Source: Ectocarpus siliculosus
Lineage: Eukaryota > Sar > Phaeophyceae > Ectocarpales > Ectocarpaceae
Length of the DNA stretch: 21,407 nt
Direction: 5' to 3'
NCBI GenBank assembly: GCA_000310025.1
Contig: FN649743.1
Coordinates: forward strand, 3,810,157 to 3,831,563
Made by a program: the position numbers and the translations under genes
In this document: positions 14,720-21,407 of the stretch, one piece after another
Numbering within the stretch: position 1 is the stretch's first letter
How the letters are laid out: each line of letters starts with the position of its first letter
Notes under the pieces: generated by a model
The model's input: the letters and a program-made list of their open reading frames with translations, nothing else
Database searches by the model: none
Told to the model about the DNA's origin: nothing

Positions 14720-14754
14720 TCGCGAGGGAAGGGATTGCTGTACCCTTCTCGCGA
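14720..14754. other. Strong hairpin with 12-bp stem
   Basis: TCGCGAGGGAAGGG (14720-14733) pairs with CCCTTCTCGCGA (14743-14754), twelve base pairs with one two-base bulge and a nine-base loop. It is followed by TAAAAATA. It lies about 290 bases before the start codon of the next gene. Confidence 0.6.
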
Positions 14755-14779
14755 TAAAAATATCTCAGGCAGGAACCGC

Positions 14780-14806
14780 AGGAGGGGGTCCAACCCCCCC
14801 CCTCCT
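14780..14806. other. G/C-run hairpin
   Basis: AGGAGGGGG (14780-14788) is complementary to CCCCCTCCT (14798-14806) across a nine-base spacer. It lies 25 bases after the previous hairpin. A TCAGGCA heptamer (14765) sits between them. Confidence 0.5.
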
Positions 14807-15039
14807 ATGTGACCCCGGTTGGGTCGTCAGCTAGTAGAAGTGGAGGATAGGGGCCAGAGGGGCAGACGACAAAATCCAATGATGGGAGAAACAAAAAAAA
14901 AAAACTCACAAGCACTGGATATCACACAAAGGGGGTATGTGTGGTTGCCAGACACAACCGCGGGCCCCCGCCTCTGCCGTGAGATTGATACACACGCACA
15001 AGCAAGGTCTCGGTGCCGGTGCAGCAACAAGGCAAGGGC

Positions 15040-16681
15040 ATGACTCCATCGGTGTGCCGCGTTGTCTGCATCGCAGCTCTCGTGGGCCTACTCAACGAAG
15101 TGCTACCGGTGCCCGCGAGAGCACCAGCGGCGAGCGCCGGAGGAGGCGTTGGTCGTGGGCGAAGAAAAAACGCGCATCATCGTTGCCGACAGGATCATGT
15201 TGCGCACTCCTCAACCGGATGCTTGACCTCCAACACCGCTACCCCAGCACCAGCAAGCGGTGGCGTCGGTGAAGACGGGGGCAGCAGGGTGGTCGGTGCC
15301 AGGCCTGCATGGCTTGTGGGCTCTGGCAGCGGGAGAGGTCGGGGCTTGCCGCGCAGAAAGAAAGGGAGCTCCAGCACCCAGGAGGCTAGGGCGGGCGCGA
15401 GGGCCAGCAGCGTCGTGGGGTTGAGAGGGGGCAGCACGGCCGCGGGGGAAGGGCTAGAGGAGGGAACAGCCGGCGTTGTCCGGAGCATGCAGATATTGGT
15501 ATCCACCACGAAGATCAGCAGCTACATCGATGCGGTACGTCGAAAGGTGGTGGCTGTGTTCGGCGGTGTTGTACAGATAAACCGACACGTGTATGATACA
15601 GATACACAGATTGTACCGTGGAAGTAACGATTCAACAGCAGTGTTTGCGACAGATACCGCACCCCCTGAACCGATTTTTCAAAGCTCGGTCACTCCACGA
15701 CGAAGAGGATGCCAAAACCAAGCGGTACATTTTCGGAAAGCTCTCGGTGAGAAGGTCCCAGCGCTGCCATTTTCGGCACACCGTCATGCTGTTTTTGCTG
15801 CGGAGTATGCGATCGCCCCGTGAAAATCATGCCAGGGGGTGTGGTATCTTACGCAACGTACGCTTGGCTATCAAGCGCAGCGCCTTTAGTACTGGGTGCC
15901 CCAATGGGGACACAGCACTCAGCACTCAAACGTCTGTTTGCCGCACGGTAGTCGTCACAAGGCTACACCGTTTGGAAAGCACGTGGGACACCTTGGACTA
16001 GCATGCTGCTGTGGGTTGGTACACTGTATGGTGTACGTGTGGTCGCGGCCTCTGACTTGCGCTACACATATGTATATCCAAGCCGCGTGTCCCCCTGTTG
16101 GTAAAAGTCTCAACAACCTACAATAGTACTGGAAATTTTTCTGACCTCGCTTTCGTATGGAAGAGTGTCCCCAGTGCATTTGGGACACTCATCATACTGA
16201 AGCCAATTCAGGCTTCGTCGCTCGGGACTGTACAGCCTCTCCCAATGAGCGGACGCGATTTTTTCCTGGACCTAACCCATAACTAGGTGACGAGCTGCGT
16301 ACTACTGCAGGAGGGTTAAGCGTGCGGCCCGTCATGCGCTCTACCTGCTACTTCCTGCGCGGACGTGGTTGTCTCATGTTTGGTGTTGCTCGTTGGAGGC
16401 AGAACTTGTGGTCATCAGAAATGGAGTATCGACCTGAATATGGGGCTTTCGTCGAAGAACCGTTGTGGAACGGAAATCCCGCACTCCCTCACGCATTCTA
16501 TTCAAGTCAAAGCAACCGAATACCATGGTCACAAGTAAAACCCGAAACAAGGAATCTACATCTAAGAACATATTTACCCCACGGAAAGTCCTGTCAATCA
16601 CAAAGGACGAAATTCCTAGAATGCCGTGTGACAGTCGGGGGATTATTCGATTTTGTCAGTGAGTTCTTTGGCACCGTCTTC

Positions 16682-16774
<93 letters not shown>

Positions 16775-19700
16775 TTTTCTGTCTGTCTCTCTGTCTGTCT
16801 GTTGGTCGCCTGTCGTCGCCTGTTTCTGCCCCGCCCCCCCTGGTCCGGTGAGAACCCGGCGTGCTCTGTCCCGACTTTGTAGGGATGCGAGGTCAATGGT
16901 CTAGCGACCACGGCATGCACGACTATGAGTACACCCCCCCCCCCCTCTCTCTCCCTCCCTCTCCTGTCCACCCCCCGTCAACAAAACCAGCGGGGGGAAG
17001 TCGCCGCGAGGTCGGACTGGACAGTGGGCAAGCTGAAGGAAGAGCTCGAGAAGAAATTTCCTGGAAGGATCCCCGCATCCTTGCAGCGGCTGTTCAAGGG
17101 GACGCAGCTTCTGCCCTCTTCAATGACCCTCGAAGAAGCGTCTGAGGTGAGAAAATCAACCCGGAGGTAATTTTCCAGGAAATTTCTCGGCGGGAAGATA
17201 TTTTGTCTCTCCATTTGGTTCGTTTCAGTGGCCTATGTTGTTTCTCGCCGAAAGCTAGACGGAATGTTGACCGGGGGGTTGAACCGTCGCTGGGTTTTAT
17301 CCTATGACGCTCTTTGTTGTGGAACATTCCGGTATCTGGTGCCGCAGGAGACTCTGACGAGTGATTATTTTGGCCTTCTGGATGTATGAAACCATGCGCA
17401 GTATTTTTTTTGTCTGCTTTCGTGACACACATGGCCCCGATCTTCAATCTCGCCCTCCTCTCCTCCCCTCCTCCCTCTAGTGTTTCTGTCGTGTTTTGAT
17501 GCTGTTGCTGCTGCTGCTGCTGCTGTTGTCCTGCAGGGGGCTGAGGGGCCGCTCTCTTTGCTGCTGGACAACGCTCCGCCGATAGACGCTTCCAGGTGAG
17601 ATTGGTGTTGACGATGCCAGCGTACTTCATGTTAACGCTGATTATCGTATGTTTCCGTGTTGTCGTTGATGGCGGCGATGTTCATTGCGGGCCGGTAGAT
17701 AATCCGGCTTTTCATCGCGACCATGTGTTCGTGTCCGTTTCCATCACGATGGCGTTTCGGCGTTGTGGTGATGCCCGCAGGCACCCCATGCCAAGGTGGA
17801 TTGCTGTGGCTGTCGATCTACTGGTGTGAATGTTCTTTGTTTGTCGAGACACAGCTTACGCGGATCTCAGGGTCACGCCGATGTGTTCTGTTGCGTGTTT
17901 CAGTATTTGCAGAGCATCCGAGTGTCGCACTGGCTGCGGTTGTCGTGTTCCTTGCAGTTTGAATCATGGGGGTGATAGCGTCAACGTTGATGTTGAACTT
18001 GTTCGATAGTGGAAAGTATTTTGTTCGTGATGATGATGTGAATAGCGGCGGTTCTGTCTGCGGCCATGGTGATGGCTCATGAGAACACAATCTGAGCAGC
18101 TTTGGATGATCCGTGATGGCGAGCATGCCCTCTTGACTGCCATGATCGTCATTTGTTGGTTCGTTGTTTGTGCCTCCTTTTCTTTTTGGTTGTTGTCCCC
18201 TGCACGACGATCGAGATGAGTGCGATGGTATGGTCATACGTGCGTTTTGCGTCCTTCCTCTCTCTCTCTCTCCCTGTCTCCACCCTTCTCTCCTCATGTC
18301 TCTGCCCTCGGCCCTCTATTTATCAAACGCGTAAACGCGTAACTCAGGTTCGACCCGGACACGGCGGTACCCTTCAGCAAGGACGGGCAAGTGGAGGCAT
18401 TTTCGGCGTGCCTAGCGGCGCAATCGACTCTGCAGGAGACTCTGCTCGCGGTGATGAGGGGGGAAAACAGCGAGGTATATCGGCATTTCCGCCTCAGCCG
18501 TTGGGCTTGGACTGTGTTTCTGGTGTTTGGATTCCTTGGCTATGATGTAGAGGCTGTCGTTTGCTGAAGGTTGACTTGCGTCGGAATCTACTTTCCAGAG
18601 AGCGGTGACAGGGTTGGTGAAGGAAAAGCGTCGGTCGGCCTGGAGATTTTGTGTTTTACGTTGCATTCCTTGTCAGCGGAATATTGGTTGATACCATTCG
18701 ATGAAACAATATTTGTTGTTTGCCACAAGGTTCATGTTGTTGTGCGATTTGTGCTGTGGTTTCCAAGCACCTTGGGTAGAAAGCGGCGCAACCTTCCCTG
18801 AATACGTTGGAACAATTGATTCGCACGCCAATGGGCAGTTGCTCTCCTGATATATTAGATGGGGCAAACGCATCCCATTAAGAGTCAAATACGCCGCGTC
18901 CGTTCAGTGCTTCTGCTCGCCGTATCGCATGTTCCAGCACTATGTAGACGGCAGCTCCACTCATATTCCCCGAACGGTCGCTTGCTTGGAAATTGGTGAC
19001 ACGCAGGACGACGCAGAGCTGAGCCGCAGCGTCAAGATGAAGGCCGACTTCGAGAACACAAAGGTACTGAAGGGTAACCAGCACAGGCACGTTGTTGTTG
19101 AGATGTTGTTGTTGATGTTGCTGCTGCTGTTGCTAATGTCGGCAGTATGGCGGTGTCTGGTGCACTTGAAAGCAGGGGCTGCTATTGAGGCAGACGTCAC
19201 AGCATTAGTAGCACACGGCCCACGGCCGTGTTTGAAACGTTGGCCTGACGCAACATTATCCCGGGAGATTCAGAATCCCTCGTCAAAGATAGTGTCAATG
19301 GAAGGGATAGAAAGACCCATTTTTTCGTGGCAAGAAACCCTTGCCACCCCCCACTTGTCCCTATCATGCAGTTGTCCTGTAATCATGTCTTGCACAAATT
19401 GTATTCCAGCGGTGGAGTCAGTTCAATTTCGGAGAAGACGACAAACAAACATGTTTTGTATTATTTTTTCAGGCTCTTCTTCAGAGGACGCTGGACGAGG
19501 TGCCTGACAAGACGGGAGACGAGGAGGAGACATTTGGGATTCTGCACGAGGCCTTGCGGCCACTAGCCCACAGGCATGTGCCGCGCGTGGCAATGTTTTC
19601 CTTGAGTTTGGAAGCATCGGTACGGTAGGCTGCGCGAACCAGCTGACCAGTGAAAAATTGTCATCAATCTTGGGCGCGGCACCAAACGCCGGGGTATTTC

Positions 19701-21208
19701 TCGTCCGCGAGGACCCCTTGCGGGGAGCCTGGGAAGAGCGTGAAAAAGCGGCGCATCTTCAAATTTGAATGCTTGAACAAATTCGATACGCATCCATGAT
19801 GTCACTAGGCGCTCGTCCTGTCGCGCCTTTCCTTGTCGTGGCATTCTACATAGCATGACTTCTGCGCTGTAGCTCGTGTGTCCAATCTTCGATCCATGAG
19901 ATTTGAGTGCGTACGAACGGGAATCTGTGTCCGCTCTACTGCTGTTCGTTGTCTGTTGCCACCATGTTTGCCGATCCGATCGATGAGTTGCTGGTGTGCA
20001 ATGGTTTATGGTTTGTGGCAGCATATGCCTTCTGTATTGTTTTGTTTTCGCCACTCTTTTTACTGTCTTCGTTGTGGATGAGGCACGTTCGATCTCATGG
20101 CTGGTACATAGGCACTTGATTTGCAAGTTTTCGCCTGCCCTTCCCCCATCAACCAACCGGACTTAGATTGTACCTTTGCAGGACGCGTAACGACGCGTAA
20201 CTCTTGTCCTTTTTTTCACCACTACCGCGCACTTTCATGCCGCTCCTTTCCCGCCCCCCGCAACCTCGCACAGACTGGACGTGAATTGGATGCAAACCGC
20301 GCAGTACACCATATTCACGTACATATGCGCTCAGTTTGGAGCCACCGGAACCATTCGTCGTCTGGCAACGCTCATGCTTATCCCAATGGTGCGTAACGGG
20401 GAAAAAGTGAAAAATTATTGAAAACACTTGGTTAATATTGCGGTATGCTCAGTGTCATCGTCGTCTTTCTTATGCCCTTCCGGCTGCTTTCTGTGGCGAG
20501 TAGTGAGGTGGTGTGCTTTTAGGACGCACCGCCAACTGATGCTGTCTGTGCTTCTCAGAATGGTGTGTGGGCTACTGCGTCGTTTTCGCGAGTGTCCCCG
20601 TTGCGGACAGCCGTGGTGTTTGCCTGTATTTTCGTACGTGTGTCTCCCAACGGTAATTTCGCAAACTTGCTAGGATTACACCTGGCCTCGGCTATCGGTT
20701 TGATTCGACAACTAGGTTCATAATTTACGTTGGAGTTCTTCCCTCGCTCTCTAGCGAACAGGGGATCTTTCCGACTCCTGATCTCCGTAGATTTCGAATG
20801 TGTAGCCAATCAGCGCCGTTCCAGTCTCGACTCGCTCCGGATTTGTTTCTCGCCCCCTTCTGCACAGCCACGAACTCTTTCATGGCTCTCTCCCCGCTCC
20901 CCTCCCACACACTCTAACCCCCCTGAACTGACACGTTCAGTCAACCTGTTGTACGTTTTACCCCTCTGAAGTTCAGCGTCTGGCGGTTGGTGCACTGAAA
21001 GCAGGCCGTATCCCTTTTAGTCCTCGAAATTACACCCACATGGAATTTCGTCCAACTCCTAATTTTGATGTTGGTGACCCCCGTTTCTCAGATGCTCCTG
21101 GCTCAGACTCGTTCGGCAAGGGTGGGAGCCAAGATGGTGCGGAACCTCGTGGCGGAAGTGCCCGTTCTCACCCAGCTCTTCCTCGGGCTATTGCAGGCAC
21201 CGACACAG
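15040..21208 (+). CDS. Ubiquitin-like domain protein, targeting-like N terminus, partial
   Basis: Eight exons: 15040-15534, 16991-17146, 17537-17595, 18348-18474, 19007-19063, 19473-19573, 20274-20388, 21092-21208, giving 409 codons; the gene continues past the window. An in-frame TGA at 14986 precedes the first ATG (15040). Residues 1-30 look like a signal peptide (CRVVCIAALVGLLNEVLPV core). Residues 31-149 are Ala/Ser/Gly/Arg-rich. From M150 a ubiquitin fold spans exons 1-3: MQILVSTTKI (strand 1), WTVGKLKEELEKKF (helix), IPASLQRLFKGTQL (ubiquitin IPPDQQRLIFAGKQL), then GPLSLLLDNAPP (last strand); no GlyGly end. Residues 240-335 are probably helical and acidic in part; 340-402 are hydrophobic with Arg breaks (TLMLIPMMLLA, LTQLFLGLL). 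Function unknown. Signal peptide plus basic linker could be a complex-plastid presequence (inference). M150 could be a second start. Weakest junctions: intron 6 (GC donor) and the exon 5 start. Confidence 0.72.
15835..15851 (+). repeat. 17-bp block shared with 8511-8527
   Basis: Identical GGGGGTGTGGTATCTTA, in intron 1 of the Ubl gene. Confidence 0.6.
16127..16337 (+). repeat. Dispersed hairpin repeat, copy B
   Basis: Homologous to 3527-3757 in the same orientation. The outer stem is largely decayed (about 9 of 14 pairs), but an inner perfect stem is present: GAGTGTCCC (16163-16171) and GGGACACTC (16182-16190) with a ten-base loop. The shared end motif is at 16300-16319. Confidence 0.7.
16682..16803 (+). 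repeat. (GTCT)n microsatellite
   Basis: About thirty tetranucleotide units, interrupted near 16767-16790 by CCGT, TTTTT and CTCT variants. It lies in intron 1 of the Ubl gene and yields Ser-Val-Cys-Leu chance translations. Confidence 0.95.
17147..17536 (+). other. Intron 2 of Ubl gene
   Basis: 390 bp, donor GAG/GTGAGA and acceptor GTCCTGCAG/GGGG. A CTG trinucleotide run (about 17507-17524) lies directly before the acceptor where a pyrimidine tract would normally be. Confidence 0.7.
17507..17524 (+). repeat. (CTG)n run next to 3' splice site
   Basis: Six to seven CTG units end about 12 bases before the exon 3 acceptor at 17536. Confidence 0.85.
17596..18347 (+). other. Intron 3 of Ubl gene
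   Basis: 752 bp, donor CAG/GTGAGA and acceptor AACTCAG/GTTC, phase 2. Two ACGCGT hexamers (18327 and 18335) lie just before the acceptor, and a short CT run lies near 18256. Confidence 0.7.
18475..19006 (+). other. Intron 4 of Ubl gene
   Basis: 532 bp, donor GAG/GTATAT, acceptor GACACGCAG/GACG, phase 0. An upstream acceptor cannot be excluded: the frame is already open from 18929. Confidence 0.5.
19064..19472 (+). other. Intron 5 of Ubl gene
   Basis: 409 bp, donor AAG/GTACTG and acceptor TATTTTTTCAG/GCTC. It begins with a TTG/CTG-rich tract (19091-19134). Confidence 0.75.
19574..20273 (+). other. Intron 6 of Ubl gene, probable GC-AG type
   Basis: 700 bp. The acceptor CTCGCACAG/ACTGG requires two bases carried over. 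The only nearby upstream boundaries in that phase are CACAG/GCATGT (19573/19574, a GC donor) and a poor GT donor, AAT/GTTTTC, at 19595. The GC choice joins LRPLAHR to LDVNWMQ. Two ACGCGTAA motifs (20183 and 20193) lie inside. Confidence 0.5.
20389..21091 (+). other. Intron 7 of Ubl gene
   Basis: 703 bp, donor ATG/GTGCGT and acceptor CCGTTTCTCAG/ATGC, phase 0. No nested feature is recognised. Confidence 0.7.
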
Positions 21209-21407
21209 GTATGGACGCACACGGAAGTCTGTGGTGCGCAGTATTTCGTGCTCAACAGACACTATCGTTTACCCGTGCGCGATTTCGGCATTGGATTCAT
21301 AGCGTGTGGCCTGTCAGCCCCCCCCCAAAAAAAATTGTCCCTCTGCGTAAGCACTATTTTACCCGTTGGACACGTTACTGTACCCCAGTCAACCCCCCCC
21401 CCCCCGA
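21209..21407 (+). other. Start of intron 8 of Ubl gene, cut by window edge
   Basis: Donor CAG/GTATGG follows exon 8. The remaining bases show no acceptor followed by a matching open frame. A run of 13 C (21393-21405) closes the window. Confidence 0.6.

Larger units (their letters stand above)
15535..16990 (+). other. Intron 1 of Ubl gene, repeat-rich
   Basis: 1456 bp, donor GCG/GTACGT and acceptor AAAACCAG/CGGG. It splits the ubiquitin fold after strand 1. It carries the second 17-bp GGGGGTGTGGTATCTTA block, copy B of the dispersed hairpin repeat, a GTCT microsatellite and a C/T-rich tract before the acceptor. Confidence 0.7.

Noticed and set aside
16322-16971. Frames with Ser-Val-Cys-Leu or Thr-Asp-Arg-Gln repeats
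   Set aside because: These are translations of the GTCT microsatellite within an intron; their flanks show no recognised domain.
17094-17630. Minus-strand frame with poly-Gln
   Set aside because: It is the reverse of the CTG run and of two well-supported plus-strand exons.
18342-18360. B-box-like GGTTCGACCC
   Set aside because: It lies at the start of a coding exon of the Ubl gene and no tRNA stems are present.
18929-19006. Extension of Ubl exon 5 upstream to the ATG at 18929
   Set aside because: The 57-bp form starting at 19007 has a good CAG acceptor and joins in phase. The upstream residues look random. Not fully excluded.
19574-19619. Exon 6 of the Ubl gene ending at a GT donor at 19620
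   Set aside because: It leaves phase 0, which does not fit the coding frame of exon 7.

Overview
The window is nuclear DNA of an intron-rich eukaryote. Two protein-coding genes can be rebuilt exon by exon with GT-AG introns (one probable GC-AG). Splice phases match throughout. Introns run from about 270 to 1560 bases (mean near 620 in the complete gene), overall base composition looks balanced, and the introns carry CT, GTCT and TGC/TTG simple repeats. This suits a brown alga (Phaeophyceae) or a related stramenopile. That placement rests on gene architecture and is an inference; no marker gene fixes it.

Layout: (1) 1-3500 is gene-poor. It opens with a 26-base G run. It holds a perfectly phased array of 33 units of 15 bp (864-1358), which on the minus strand reads as a Thr-Lys-Ser-Gly-Pro stalk followed by a membrane segment, a possible but unproven gene. 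(2) 3527-4793 holds a dispersed hairpin-bearing repeat (copy A), then a complete 1014-bp TA-flanked element with CAGT-starting terminal inverted repeats. This is a pogo/Tigger-like DNA transposon, internally deleted, keeping what looks like the tail of its transposase and an AATAAA signal. (3) 4794-7829 is intergenic. It contains a dense cluster of TCAGGCA heptamers, two TGACGTCA palindromes and a diverged T/G-rich repeat pair. (4) 7830-13443 on the plus strand is a complete 8-exon RNF113A/Cwc24 orthologue of 423 aa, a CCCH zinc finger plus RING spliceosomal protein. Its first intron holds degenerate repeats, and its sixth holds a CT microsatellite and an antisense open frame. (5) 13444-15039 is intergenic with two strong hairpins. 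(6) 15040 to beyond the right edge, plus strand, are the first eight exons (409 codons) of a ubiquitin-like-domain protein that I do not recognise. It has a signal-peptide-like N terminus, a Ser/Gly/Arg-rich linker, a split ubiquitin fold and a helical C-terminal part. Its intron 1 contains copy B of the hairpin repeat.

The two genes lie head to tail, about 1.6 kb apart. One is a RING-type protein of the spliceosome and the other carries a ubiquitin fold, but nothing in the sequence shows that they act together. The least described items are the Ubl protein with its unusual targeting-like N terminus, the TKSGP repeat locus, the paired hairpin repeat and the TCAGGCA cluster.
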